Shown: one piece after another, positions 1 to 13,200 of the stretch | Layout: the number at the start of each line of letters is the position of its first letter | Numbering within the stretch: position 1 is the stretch's first letter | Assembly: GCA_030704615.1 (NCBI GenBank) | Contig: CM060732.1 | Span: 44,745,053 to 44,809,052, forward strand | Source of the DNA: Takakia lepidozioides | Taxonomy: Eukaryota; Streptophyta; Takakiopsida; Takakiales; Takakiaceae | Direction of reading: 5' to 3' | DNA: 64,000 nucleotides | Made by a program: the position numbers and the translations under genes | Notes under the pieces: generated by a model | The model's database searches: none | What the model saw: the letters and a program-made list of their open reading frames with translations, nothing else | What the model was told of the DNA's origin: nothing

Positions 1-8
1 AGCAACTT

Positions 9-2869
9 TTGAACCAGCAAGTCTCAGCAGACTCCAAAACTTATGTCAGGCTCTTGCAGGAGTGTATCAAAGTTAATGACCTAGCAAGAGGAAAGCAGGT
101 GCATGCCCACATAGTCCAAAGTGAATTGAAGCCAAGCCTTCCTGTAATGAACACCCTTATCAACATGTATGTTAAGTGTGGGAGCATGGTGGATGCAAGA
201 CAAGTGTTTGAGGAAGTGCCTCAACGAAGCATGTTGACATGGACTATGATGGTGGTAGGATATGCCAAACATGGGCATGCTGAGGAAGCTCTCCAAATCT
301 ATGAGAAGATGCATCAGGAAGGGGTGAGGGCCGATAGGATCATGTACATTACTGTGCTCAAGGTGGTGGCCAGCCTAGGAGCCCTGGAGAAGGGCAAGCA
401 GGTCCACGCTGATATCATCAAATCTGGAATTGCAGCATACTTTCCTTTGGAGACAACCCTCGTGGACATGTATGCCAAATGCGGAAGTGTAAAGGATGCA
501 CGCCTAGTATTTGACAAGATGTCCAAACGAGATGTAGTCTCATGGAATGCAATGATTGCAGGATATGCCAAACATGGGTATGGTGAAGAGGCTCTCACAA
601 TCTATGAACAAATGCAACAGGAAAGAGTGATGCCTGACAGGGTCACTTTCATTTCAGTACTCACTGCTTGTGCCAGTCTAGGAGACCTGGAAAAGGGTAA
701 GCAGTTCCATGCTGACATCATCAATGCTGGGATTGTGTCATATGTTAATTTGGAGAATGCTCTAGTGGACATGTATGTCAAATGCGGAAGTGTGAAGGAT
801 GCACATCAAGTGTTCCACAAAATGGCTAAACGAGATGTGGTCTCATGGAGTGCATTGATAGCAGGATATGCACAGCATGGGCAAGTTGAAGAGGCTATCA
901 GAATCTATGAACTAATGCAATGGGAAGGGGTAACGCCCAACAGGGTCACATTCCTTTGTGTTCTCAATGCGTGTGCCAGCCTCAGAGCCCTGGAAACAGG
1001 CAAGCGGGTCCATATGGACATCATCAAAGCTGGTTTTGCATCATATATTACTTTGGCCAACACTCTTGTTGACATGTATGCAAAATGTGGCAGTTTAGAG
1101 GATGCACTCCAAGTGTTTGATAACATGGCCAAGCGGGATGTGGTTTCATGGAATGTGATGATGGCAGGATATGTACAGCATGGGCATGGTACAGAAGCTC
1201 TCAAAATCTATGAGCAAATGCATCGTGACAGGGCAATACCTAACAGGGTCACGTTTATTTGTGGTCTCAGTGCATGCGCCAGTCTAGGAGCCTTGGAAAA
1301 GGGCAGGAAGTTCCATCAGGACATCAGCATAGCTGGAACTGCATCAGACATTATTTTGCAGACAAGCCTTGTTGACATGTATGCAAAATGTGGGAGTGTA
1401 AAGGACGCTCGTCAATTATTCGACCAAATTTCTAAAAGGGACGTGATCTCATGGACAGCAATGATTACAGGGTATGCCCAGCATGGGCATGTTGAAGAGG
1501 CTCTCAAATTATATGAGCAAATGCAACGGGAAGGGGTGACACCCAACATGTTCACGTTCAATTCCATTCTCCAGGCCTGTGCCAGCCTAGGAGCCCTGGA
1601 CAAGGGCAAGCAGGTCCATGCTGACATTATCAAAGCTGGACTAGAGTCATGCATTATTTTGGAGACAACCCTTGTTGACATGTATGCCAAATGCGGGAGT
1701 GTGGAGGATGCACATAGAGTGTTTGACAAAATGGCTAAAGGAGATGTGGTCTCATGGAATACAATGATTGCAGGATATGCTCAGCATGGGTGTAGTAGAG
1801 AGGCCCTCAAAATATTTGAGAAAATGCAGAAGGAAGGCATGAAACCAGACTCTATCACATTCACTTCTGTTATCTCTGCATGCAGCCGTGGTGGCCTAGT
1901 GGATGAAGGCCGTCTCTTCTTCAATTCCATGAGTCACGACCATGGCCTACTACCTACAATGGAGCATTTCAGCTGCATGGTGGATCTTCTCGGTCGTGCA
2001 GGGCGATTGGATGAAGCAGAGGACTTCATTAACGAAATGCCAATCACCCCAGATGCTTCAGTGTGGGGGGCCTTGCTTGGTTCCTGCAGAATTCATGACG
2101 ATGTGGAGGTAGCAGAGCGTGCGGCAAAATGCATTCTGAAGTGGGACCCATAACATGCTGCAGCTTATGTGCTGCTATCAAACATCTATGCTGCGGCTGG
2201 CAGGTGGGGTGATAAAGCTGTGATCTGTGACCCAAGCCCAATCCTTTGACATTAGGATCTTAGTTCCATAAGTGATTCTTTTGTAGAGAGGAAAGCAAGA
2301 CAAATAAGTGAAGGTGGAGGTAGGGAGGAGGTAAGAGACAATCATGAATCTGGGCAATGTGGCTATTGCATGGTAAGCTTGCAACAAGGGATGGAGAGGA
2401 GCCCCTGCCTGACTGTGTGTAGATGCCCCCCGCCTCACTGTATACCAATGGAGGACAGAGGTTTCAGAAAGGAGCCAGGGTACAGCTGCATTGAGGTAAA
2501 TAGAGAGGTGCATACATTTGTTGTCCAAGTCAATTTACATGCACAGATTGAGGAAATCCATTCTGAGCTGAGTACACTGTTCAGCCAGATGAGGAGCCTG
2601 ACACATGCTTTGGATTGCATGATGTGGAGGAGGAGCAAAAGAAGTTTTCTCTTTCGCACCACAGTGAGAAGCTGGACAATGCTTTTGGTCTCATCAGCAC
2701 ACCCCCTGGGACAACTATCCACATCATCAAGAACCTTCAGGTGTGCAGCAACTGCCACACAGCTACAAAATTCATCTCAAAGATTGTTGGAAGAGCAATT
2801 GTTGTACGGGATGCCAACCGCTTCCACCACTTCAGGGATGGGTCTTGTTCTTGTGGGGATTATTGGTGA
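9..2869 (+). pseudogene. PLS-class pentatricopeptide repeat protein with DYW domain, C-terminus broken
   Basis: An open frame of 714 codons encodes about seven P-L-S triplets of roughly 101 residues (signature MYAKCGSVKDARQVFDKM, then a VSWNAMIAGYAQHG-like segment). The class binds organellar RNA for C-to-U editing. The frame stops at TAA (2151-2153) inside the E motif. The same frame continues after it with HAAAYVLLSNIYAAAGRW, so the stop is a lesion and not the natural end. About 227 bases of unrelated sequence (2221-2447) separate that segment from MEDRGFRKEPGYS. Near 2595 the frame shifts, and the DYW deaminase finishes in another frame (2615-2869). The zinc/active-site motifs HSE and CSNC and the final GDYW are intact there. 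The first visible ATG is at 9, but the gene may begin left of the window. The repeat array is intact, so the decay looks recent. A truncated PPR without its deaminase, or base-calling errors, are alternatives. Confidence 0.85.
2221..2447. other. Insertion interrupting the E/E+ region of the PPR-DYW gene
   Basis: The conserved E motif ends at GRWGDKA (about 2220) and resumes at MEDRG (2448), where the family normally has only about five intervening residues. The intervening bases carry stops in the gene frame. I see no clear terminal repeat, target duplication or convincing splice-site pair, so its origin (small element, retained intron or filler DNA) is open. Confidence 0.55.
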
Positions 2870-3695
2870 AAACGCCTGTTGTTTTGTTGATATGCATGTA
2901 AAGCAAATGAATATGTCAGAAGGTGGAACAATATAGATTCTAGTTAAGAGGCTTAGCTGCTAGGGGACATTTCACATGTGAGTCTCTAATGGCGAGTTAG
3001 ATGGCTGAATCAAGTCAGTCAGTTGGGCCGAGGTCATCAGTATATTCCACCCAGTAGCCTTCTACGCACGTCATGCTCTTGGTGGTTTTGATATTTAGAC
3101 ATGGGACAGAACTTTGCAACTGATTTGCAGTGGTTGCGACGTTAACAAAGTCAATTGTGCCCCTCCGAGTTAGCATGTCAAATTAAAGAACCAAGTACAA
3201 GCAGATACTGCACCATTCCTTGCCTAGATGGAACGACTGTTAACTGTCATGTTTTTGTCTGTTCAGCACAGAACATCAGGTTGAAGCCCAAAAGTGAAAA
3301 TTCATATAAAATTTTATTTTAGACAATCCTGTCTTGTCTTCTCAAGTACTCACAGGTGAACATAGCACTATCAGGGTTGTTCTTGCAAGATTTTCAAGCA
3401 AGTTACTGCCATAGTTAGATTCATCTTCTGTACAGCCTGTGGTCTTTAGAAACAGTTGAACTGTTCTTACTCTTCAATCCCAAACGCAAGGTCTTCTCTG
3501 TGCATACGTCGACCGACGTTATATGAGAAGAGCACGAGGGGTCTCTTGGAGGCCTCTCCTCATCCTCCCGCTGAGGAGAAAATTAATAAAACAAAAACAT
3601 CCTTAACGGACACTGGGACAGATCCATCGAGAAGCAGTTTCTGCCCTTATCCTACATAATATTATTGTCTATTCTAATCTCGTTGAGCAACTTCG
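2870..3695. other. Gene-free stretch between convergent genes
   Basis: This holds only the 3' flanks of the PPR pseudogene (plus strand) and the bHLH gene (minus strand). It is A/T-rich, and no coding signature was recognised in any frame. Confidence 0.6.
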
Positions 3696-6559
3696 CTACA
3701 GGATGGTATTCGTGCCACAGCCGGCTGTATGTAAGAGCACAGCTTTGATCTCGTCAGGCCCAACATCGACCTCCATTGCTTGCTGTGCACAACCCACAAC
3801 ATACATCACATTCAATCAGTTACTCTTCTGTCAACTTCATGGGGGTGCTGGATAGTCAGAGTAACAACTGTAGGAAGACTTTGTTGAAGTTCGGGAGATT
3901 CAGGAAGACTTAATGGCCATGGTGGTCTCATCGTAGTCCTCATGGCAGGATTTCACTGACAGAGAACTTACGTTTCTAGACAGTGAGCCAAGTGGTTTTA
4001 ACATCCCCCAGATTATACGCTGCAGCGTACTGAAAGGATCACAGGCCCTGGACGCAGAAGACTGTACCTCAGCTCGAAAGATATCGAATACAAAGCCATT
4101 GAAGCTGCTGACCACAGCCTGTTGCACATCCAGGCCTAGGCCATCGAGGGCGCGCACTGTTGACAGAAGAAGCCCTGCACGGTGTGCAGAGAACATGCGG
4201 ATATTGAGCACCCTCCCCTGATCTCTTGTCCTAACCTCTACCTGCTCCACATAAAATTTCCCACGATCAGTGCTCACGCTTTGCTGCAGTAATGAACGAG
4301 TAGTCAACAGACTGCTAGGGGAAAAATATTGTAGATAGCAACAGCCTAGACCGTGTGTGGGGCACAATGCTAAAGAACTTTCCAGCCCTTTCCAAGCATC
4401 AGGGACTGTTTTTAGAATATCAAAGATAACGTGTACCCGGGTAGGTTGGACGTCAACGATAGATATGGGGTTCGGGCACTCCTCTTTCACCATGCGGCAT
4501 GTCAGTGCAGTGCCTGACGGTGTTAATGCTGATGGATGGGGAGGCAACAACGTGTACTCTGCAGGTATTGCTTCCAACTCAGTGTGCAGGTCATTGATCT
4601 GCTGTAGCAACTCCTTAAGATACTCAATGGCATCCCCTAGAATGGAAGCCCTGTCCATCTGGCACCCACGCAACCAATTCAGATTACGTTATTTGTCTCA
4701 GGTTCAGCTCTACAAAATTCTACATTGTAATGTACCGTTGAGAGAGAAAGATTTAGATCCATTTCGAGCTAGAAGACAAGGATCTATTTTGCAAAGCTTC
4801 CGCTAACATTAAGTTGGATCTAGAGCTGTACAAGAAGATTAGCCTGGCTAGGTGAAGCTCTCTAATCAGTGCCAGCACTTTCGAGTCTCATTCAAGTGCC
4901 CTTTCAAGTTCCCTGATTGCACGATCTAACCGTCGTACTTCAAATTCGAATTATGGATTAGCAGCTTTGAAAAAGCTGCAGCAACCTTGTAACAGAGACG
5001 CCGCCACCCGTCCAAGTCATCAGCTTAATGGAAGCACAACCAGACCTGTAAGGACACACACCTTGGTGATTTTTGGCACCACAGATCGTAACATGTAGAG
5101 GCGCTCATTGAGCTTCTTACGGCGTCTACGCTCTGCCATAAGATTTTTGGCAGGCGGTCCCTTTTTCCCCTTGCCTTTCTCCCGACGAGCCCTGCAATGA
5201 TCGCCCCCCTCCATACTTACAGTGTCGTCTGTCTCATACTGCACACCTGAGCCATCACCACTTTCATCCATCTCATTGTCATCTTTTCCCTCCTCTTGCT
5301 CCCGATCAAACCGACCGCTGCCCACTAATTCTGACCTTGAAATTTGGCCACTGAGATTCTTGATGACATCATCTTCGACTTCTGTGCCCTCCAGTTGTTT
5401 CTGTTTCCCTTTGATGTGAGGGCTTTCTGGGTCATCAGACCTCTCCCTCGAAATTTTGTTTGGGGTGGAGGTAAGTACACAATGGGAATCAGGCCCCCCT
5501 CCTGTGTTGTGTCCCAATACAGGGCGTGGATGGAACAGCAAGGTATGTGGGCAGCCTAGCGAGCTCCCCACCACCTTTGAATAAAATTGTGTTCTTTCTG
5601 GGTTGGAATGCAAAGGTCGAGAGTGCTGTCTTCCCAGGTCGACAATTCCATCAGCAAACCCTGGAGAGGTGCGCCCGCTGTCAAGATTGTTGACCAAGGT
5701 ATGGGTCGGACTGTTGCCTAAAGCGGAACTAGGACCTGGATTTATCATAAAGTTGTTGAGATTTTGTGTGAGCCCTGAACTGAAGCCCTCAGTCCTGAGA
5801 ACACTCATATGACTCTTGGGGCTCCGACTGCAGTAAACCCCGCCATGTGTACTTCGAGCCCTACCTGTCGCATTAGCACCAAGTTCTTCAGTGAGTCAAC
5901 GAGTAGACCTGCTCAATTGATATTTGAAACTTGATGCGTCAAGTGCATTCCAGAGCAGACTACCTGCGGCATCTCGAGTGTTCATCTGGAGCCAAGTCTG
6001 ATCGATATGTGTACACAAGTGTTATTACTGATCTGCAATGTTTCATTCCTAGGTACCAGTATGCAGAATTTAAACTGCTGTACATACCAATTGATGTATG
6101 ATTCTACAAGCTAATCAGGAAAATGGAGAACTTACCTGAAGACAGGTCGACGTGAAGATGAACCCCAGCCGAAGTCTGTCCTACAGAGGTCATCTCCTCT
6201 AATACTAGGCCATTGCTGTTGTGCAGACCTCCTCCAAGGATTGGGGCGGTTCTGAAGTTACTGAGAAGTGTGCTGGGGTTCTCAAAGGGTCCGAGGGAGA
6301 CATCTAACAGAGTATTCAAACTTGACCTGGTTTCAGCAGATGTGGCAGACGAAGGCGCATTCACGGTGCGAGACAAAAAGGAGTGTAGTTGTGGTGGGTC
6401 TAAGTTGAAGCCCGACATCGGTGTGAGAGGGGAAGCATAAGACAAGTCCTTGATCTCATCCATGAGCGATGTGTCTGCTGTCGCATCCATGTACGTCCAT
6501 TCCTCATCAAGCAGTGCCGCCTTTCCATTGAAGGGTTCTCTAACAAGGCCCTGCTGCCC
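3696..6559 (-). CDS. SCRM: bHLH transcription factor of the ICE1/SCREAM group
   Basis: The reading order on the minus strand is exons 6559-6136, 5864-5062, 4658-4437, 4241-4068 and 3782-3696. All junctions are GT-AG and phases agree, giving 570 codons including the stop, without the probable upstream exon. The basic-helix segment ([18 protein letters not shown]) has Asn in place of the usual His, as in ICE1/SCRM. It is split after KITK and continues with [18 protein letters not shown], exactly where ICE1 is split. An acidic MDESG...YETDD stretch precedes the bHLH. A VKEE motif follows, matching the sumoylation site of ICE1. An ACT-like C-terminus is present ([19 protein letters not shown], then [12 protein letters not shown]). 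Known members heterodimerise with SPCH/MUTE/FAMA-type bHLHs in the nucleus to drive stomatal development, and act in cold signalling. The stomatal role here is inferred from the family. The start codon is uncertain: the first in-frame ATG in this block is at 6490. Confidence 0.92.
4242..4436 (-). other. In-frame, stop-free intron in the bHLH gene (exitron-like)
   Basis: The 195-nt segment begins GTACAC and ends GAGCAG. It is a multiple of three and has no stop in the gene frame, so both spliced and unspliced mRNA are open. Splicing joins QPTR to VEVRTRDQ, which restores the ICE1-like ARVEVRL context. Retention would insert 65 residues between the SUMO motif and the ACT-like domain. ICE1 genes have an intron at this point, so splicing is the expected default. 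Confidence 0.75.
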
Positions 6560-7150
6560 CTATACACACCCAGCGCGAACGTGTCAGATTGGCTGTCACA
6601 CAATTGAGTTTACCTCTTTCTGGTCTACCGTAGTAGAGTGTTTAAACTGGCACTGTCTAGTCTACTCTGATCGTAAGGGATACATTATGTTCACGAGCTC
6701 TATAGAAATATTCTTCAGTTGATCGGGCATGCTTCAGGCGATGGTCCACGGTCTATGTACAGGTATTGAAGTACTTTAAATAACTATATGTTATTCTTAC
6801 ATCATGGCGAAATGTTTCGAACTTAGCGAAGCAGCTGACAGCAATTAGACCAACGCTCCAAACGCCATACTGACAGCAATTGATGTCGAAAGAACTCAGG
6901 TCAACTGCAGCAACTAAGCAGCTACCGGTCGTGTATAGATTATAGCTCTCTCTCGAGATTCAAACAGGTAATTTTGAAGGTTAGGACTTCAAACATGAGG
7001 ATGGGGTCCGAATAGTAAATTCAGTTGCACGACAAGTTTAGGAAACAGTTTGCAAAACTGGTCCATGTGATATATGTACATTTCAGGATCGGAGACCCGA
7101 TTTGTCAAAAAGTTAGTTTATCTAGAGATAGGTGGGTTGGTTTGGCTTAC

Positions 7151-7294
7151 TTTGATAGCATCATCGATTGCATCCTGGCTCTGGCCGCATGTTGAAGTGG
7201 GCCTCCACTGAGTACTGTCCTCCACCAAGCCCGAAATGGAATCGGCAGCCAGCCTGCTACCCCAGTCACGATGGACATCAGCGCCACATACAAC
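7151..7294 (-). CDS. Probable upstream coding exon of the bHLH gene
   Basis: The minus strand is open to a GTAAGC donor at 7150, in phase 0 with the TATAG acceptor at 6561-6560. The reading (SRLAADSISGLVEDSTQWRP, then SQDAIDDAIK) is protein-like and would join directly to [10 protein letters not shown] at the next exon. No ATG is present in this frame before a TAA at 7297-7295. Either a further 5' exon exists or this is transcribed leader. Confidence 0.5.
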
Positions 7295-10200
7295 TTATGT
7301 GTATCCAGTGACAAGTTACTAAATTAGATTCACACATGAATGCGAGATGAATGCACTCCGATCTTGTCAGAACCTGTCGACAAAAGATCCTTCTCCGACC
7401 TCCGAACCATAACAGACTCCCAAAGATGCAAAACGAACCGACTTAAACCTCATAGAAGAAGAGCCATCCATCCAAGCAATGCTTTCTGATCGGGTCATCT
7501 GATCGGATCCGTGCGCAAGCTCCACAGTCCACTTGCTCCCAATGCGTCAAGGCCGTATGTCTCTGGGTAGGCTCTCTCAATGAGACTGATGCTTCACACG
7601 TCTCCTCTTGATCATCTAGCTAACAGTCTTGTGGGTCTAAATTTCCGACTCGTGTGAGCATTAACAGATTTATAAAGATCGAGTACCTCACTTGCAAGTA
7701 GAACATCAAGATTGTGCAAGTGTCGTTCGCTATATACGATCAGCGAAGTGTGCTTACCCGTGGCTAGTCGATCGTAAGCTTACATCGGAACCTTAAACAT
7801 TTTTAAAATGGATCATCGTTCCCTCAAGCAAAGGCAAGTTCACCCAAATTACAACCTCCTAGATGTCACAGAGTACTTGCAGCTAGAGCGAGGCTGATTG
7901 TATTGCTCGCCAAGCAACCAAGTCCAGTACCGCTATGACGTCGTTCTTCTCTAAGTTAATACGTGCTTTTCATTCACATCACACTCTTTCAATCGAGGCC
8001 CGGAACTCTAGGCTTGCACTGTCCATTCAATTGTCATCGGGGGCTCTACGTAGACCTGGAGATCAGGACTACAGTGCATAGTGCTCTTTGGCACTCACGC
8101 CTCAGCTGGTTTTTTCTCGCATGCGAACAAAACGTATCCCTGGGTAGTGTATAACATGCTATAAGATGGGTGAGCACCCAGTTGGAACATTCAGGACTTC
8201 TTGATCTGTTCACCAGCATTTGCAGCTGCCTGTTTCCTTCAAAACTATCTGTACTTGGCTGGAAGTTCCAACACACCTGCACACAAGGTTGCGCTGCACA
8301 AGATGATTCAACGGTGACCAGATCTCATCTCCTTCACACGCCAGCCTCTCCCTCCACCTTTTATAGCCATTCCTCACTAGATACTACCGATGACCATAAT
8401 TCTGATCAATGATAAAACCATGGCGAACGATCGCACTCGCACAAGCAACGTATCATGGTCAACAGATTAAATGTGTTCATGAACATGCCTGTTTTGACGT
8501 TTCTAGTTTCTAAGGGTCTAAGGGACGATAGCGATCTGATTACGTTTGTGTTGACGTCGTACATGTATACGATAGGTGTGTCGCTTATAGCTCCGTGTAA
8601 GACGGAGATCAGAGAATGTGGGCCCCCCCGCGCTGTTGGTGGTACAATACTTTGTGGTAAAAGTGTGGTGCGCGCCCAGCCAGTTTAGCCTGACCATGGC
8701 ATGATGGTTTGCGGGCCCACCCTCAAGAAAACATGGAACGCCGTGATTGAAGCGGAAAAGCTTCTCACAAGTCACCTAGTCCAGATGGTTGCCAGGGTAC
8801 GGGGCCCACCGGACGGTACAACGTTTGCAGCAAATAATGCTCACCTGGCCAGTACTGTCGTATTGAACCAAGTGTGCATCTCTGTGAAGGTGTGCATAGA
8901 GTATCGAGACTCTTTGCTCGCCATCCCACTCTTCGGGACCATATATACAATTGACCATGAAATGGATCCTCTAGGCCTTCCTGATTTCTTCCAAAAATTC
9001 CTCTCTAACATTCTACTAGAGAGAGATCACAGAGAAGTACAGAGAGAGAGAGTAAAGGAGGCCTGAGTCAAGAACTCTAGGATATGTTATTACATGCAGC
9101 TGCATTGTACATAGTGAGCTTGAATCGATATAGTAGTGGAGAGCAATGATACCAGTAAGTTTGCCATTACGAAAGACACACGAGCAAGGGTGCAACATGT
9201 CAAGGTCTTTAGCTATGATTGATTCGAGAAACTGTAAATCTGATCCTCTCTCCATCGTTCAAGACAGTAGCAGCTTGAAATGTATTGTTCCTTGGTCCTT
9301 GAGATTGAATTCATGGTCATTATGCAAATGATATCATCAGATGCCAGCTCTAGATATGTTTTGACTTTTGATGAATTGAATCACGCAAATAAATATCACC
9401 AACACTAGATGCCTAATATTATTATAGGAATCCTCTTCCACACATTGAGTGTTTGCGCTCCCATGTTGCAGAAAGAGGCGCCAATGCTTTCACACTTGTA
9501 TCTTGAATTTTAGAATTCGTGAAAGGGTACGTGGCAACACTCAAGTTCATCTCTCTGGGTTGATCCGACAAACTTCTCACATCGTAGGGTCAGGACTCAG
9601 GTGTCTCAAAAATACCTACTGCCTTAAATTGGAGGTGGGTCCGGCACTCAAAGATTGGAATAAAGATGATCTAAGTTCGAAGTCATGGAATGCAGGTGTA
9701 CAACTTCCTTAATTCTGTGTATGTGGATCATGCAGAGTTGGGTTGAGTGGGTATCATGTGATTGGGCTCGTGTGATGCGCATAAACTGCAAGTGGGTTGC
9801 TAGCTACAATGCTTTCAACATTCTCAGGCCAGTTGGACATATTATCCATCGGTCGTTGAGTTTCATACCAGTATTCCTTGGCACTGAATAAGAAGATGCA
9901 AAATCTGGTCTGGGACATAAGGTGGTTGTAGAATTGTGAGCGACAGTAGGTGAAGAACTGTACATACAGGGGACATACAGGGAAGTCAGTAGGTTCGACA
10001 AGGAGGATGTGATTGAAGCAGATGCTGTCGGAGGGGGCTTGTAACGCTCGCGGCTGTCTCACCTTGTCGCGCTTCTGCACAGCTGGGCCACATTACCACC
10101 TGCCGACCCCCACTTTCTGGCTTCTGCTTTCTAGAATTCTCTTGGTGGATGCAAGTCAAGGCCCGAAGGATGCAGCACAACCTCCAGAAAGGCCTACCTG

Positions 10201-13200
10201 TAGCTTTTTTCACTTGACTGCAAAACCCGCACCTCTGGCCACCTTTCTTACTCACAACGGAGGATCTATTGATGCCGGATGCCCGCCCTGTCATCCCGGC
10301 ATTCGGTGCAGACCGTGCAGAGGGCGGGACCGCAGGCACAGACCCGCCAGCACCGCTGGCCAAGATTTGGGCAGCGGGCAGGGCATATGAAGGGCAAGTC
10401 ACGATTTTTCTTGCTGATTCTGGAGTTGGATGACAGGATCCCTGGATTCTATGCTCTCTGGGCAGAGCGGGCCAGAACCCGAGTCCTCGCATACCCAATT
10501 TGGGGCACGATGGATTTTTACAATGTATTACCATCGGTTGATTCTGATTGTGAGGCTTTCTTTGAATCCAGTGTACAGATGTACTGGTAGGCTGTGGAGC
10601 GGAAGTGCGCATCCACCTCAGTGACGATGAGCCAGGGACTACTGCAAGGCGGGGGCACCCAAAGAAGGGTATGGGCATGCAATATGGCCGACTTGGTCAA
10701 AGCAGGGGTACGCAGCATGTCCTGAGCTACGAACAACTCTACGCCGTGCTCTCTTCACTTCAGCCCGTCCCTTGCTCGCTTGCAGGCTGTAGGTGTCTGT
10801 GGATGAGAGGCGAGGTGGATCGAGTGTAAGGGTAACTTGCATTTTGGCAGCATACACGATTCAGATCTGTACGCGTCCTGGATAATCTGAAACAAGGACT
10901 ACTGAGGCGTGAAAGAGAGCCCCTTCCCATTCGGAGTGCTGCCTTCTTAACAATTACGGCTGCACATCAAACAGCGAGTAAATATGGTGGCCAGTGTGTG
11001 TCGGATAGCGATTAGCTTTATGGTTCAAGCACCTCAAATTGCCCGTATCCAATTACAGAGCATTGTTGTTGGGCAAGTGACTGTGACTTCCCACTACTAG
11101 TTACCGAGCAGGGAACAGGGCATCGAGGTGGTAGATGGCCTCTGGGAAGCATAGTCACTCTGAAGAAATACACCACACAAAAATCAACCTGTTCGGATAA
11201 TTTTTGTCCCATTGGAGGCAGATAGAAATAACGAGCGCACATCTGCATGCATCCAATCCCTACGATTCTGAAGGTAGCACCTGGGTGCGGAAGGCTGCGC
11301 GAACCCGAGCAGTACCGGACATGTACCATCATGGAATATCGAGAAATAAACTTTGTGTACGTGAGGAGGGATACAGTTGTCTGCCCATATCTACATCGCA
11401 GGTGGCATGGTTGAGTCAAGAAATAGTTGTGATATGGAGGTTGAGTGCTGAGCTGCAAACTGACAGACCTGGATCAGAGAGCCTGGTTGTGCATATTTGT
11501 TATCATCCACACAAGTGGTCACGGATCATGCTACAGGTGCGTATTCAGAATAACATGTTTGAACTAAAGCCTCAGTATTTTACACTATCAGAGTGATTGT
11601 CAGGACCTGTCTTTCCAATGTTCTAAGTTCTGGATTCTCTTGTTGCCTTCCTTTAGCAGACTCTCACGCTTATAACAAACACAATCGAGGAATCTGAGAC
11701 TTTGCTTTGGTGTGGGTATCCAGATACAGCTGAAGCCCTTCACAAATGAGCATGGGAAGCCTGAAGGAGATGGACGTGGAGCAATGCACTAGTTATTACC
11801 TTCTGGATTCACCTCTTGTGGTAATCTGAATTGCTATCAACGAGGCAAGTTTCCTTGAAACCACCAAAGATTACTGGATATCTCTATGCATCAGATTTTG
11901 TAGAATCTTGATGTTATTGGAAGAGTGTCCGACATTGATGTAAAATTGAACTTCAGGCTGACTAGTTTCTCTTCCACTCTTAAGGTCAAATGCTCAAGAA
12001 GAAGTAAGCAATTTAAGTACTGTCAAGGAGAAATGTTTTTTGACAGTGGCTGAGGGTAAACACAGTGGGAGGGTTGGAGGGTTAGTTCTTGACAATTAAT
12101 ATTGCTAATACTAAGAGGATAGTGGATGTCGCGAACTTTTGAGAACATGGGATGGTAAGGTTGCTGCCCTCCCACTCTTCAAATATGTGAAGATGACATG
12201 CAATGCCTTGTCTGCAGGTGGGCATACCCTCCATCTTGGCATCCTAGTGCCGATCTCAGTGACTGGATGGTATTGCCTTGACAAATTGAGAAATTCCAAG
12301 TTTGGACACATTTGATGTTGGAAACCAGAAACCTCCCCCACACTAAAGGAGCTTCCTGGTTTGAACAGAGTTTATTTCTTGCCAATTGATGTGTTGTGGG
12401 TATCACTGTATCCAACAACGATAGCCTCAAGTGCAGACTCATCAAGAAGAAAATTGGTTTCAAGACAATGGGTTGTGTCCTAGGATAATGCTGATTTTTT
12501 GCCAGCTTAAACAAGGGAACAAGAATGAAGTAATCACAACTGTGATTTAGCTTCCAACAATTCATTTGAGGAATTTGCGCTCATGTTATGACTTAGATGG
12601 AACGTAATGAAGCTCGACCCTACAGGCACAACTCCTCTCCCCCTGTTTTCCTCCCTGGCATTCAGTCAGAATTATTATTCAAGATTATAGATATATTCGA
12701 AACCGACAGTGATTGCGGTGCTTGGTCCAGAAGGAGGTTCTCCACATCTTTTCTCAATTCTTTGAGAATGGTCCAAGTGGGGTTCTAAACCCTCCATTTA
12801 TAGATGTCTTCTGCCCATAAAGAAAGAGAGCTTGGAAAAGTTTTGGGGATGTGGTTTGTCTGACAACCTTACTGCACAGGGTTCTGGAGGAGGCATCCAA
12901 AGTCCATTGTTGTTTGAAGGTCGTCTCAAATTGGGTGGAGGGCTTTAACTCAGAGGGAAAGACCTTGAAGAAATCTAGAAGATCAATTTGATAAAGAGAG
13001 GGGGGGAATAATTAGACAAGGTATTCATGGAGATTGCTCTGATTATGAGCTGCAGATAGGCAGAAGCTGGTGCAGATTAAGTAATACCTGCTTACTAGCA
13101 AGAAATCTACAGGTTCGGTACACTAAGTTTGCATTACGCTTCCAAACTACAATGATGTTAGAAATTACCTTTGTCTGCATGTCTGAATCTGTTGTCTGCA

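Noticed and set aside
4357-4806. 149-codon plus-strand frame overlapping the bHLH exons
   Set aside because: It is the shadow of the minus-strand exon, which has clear bHLH homology and splice sites.
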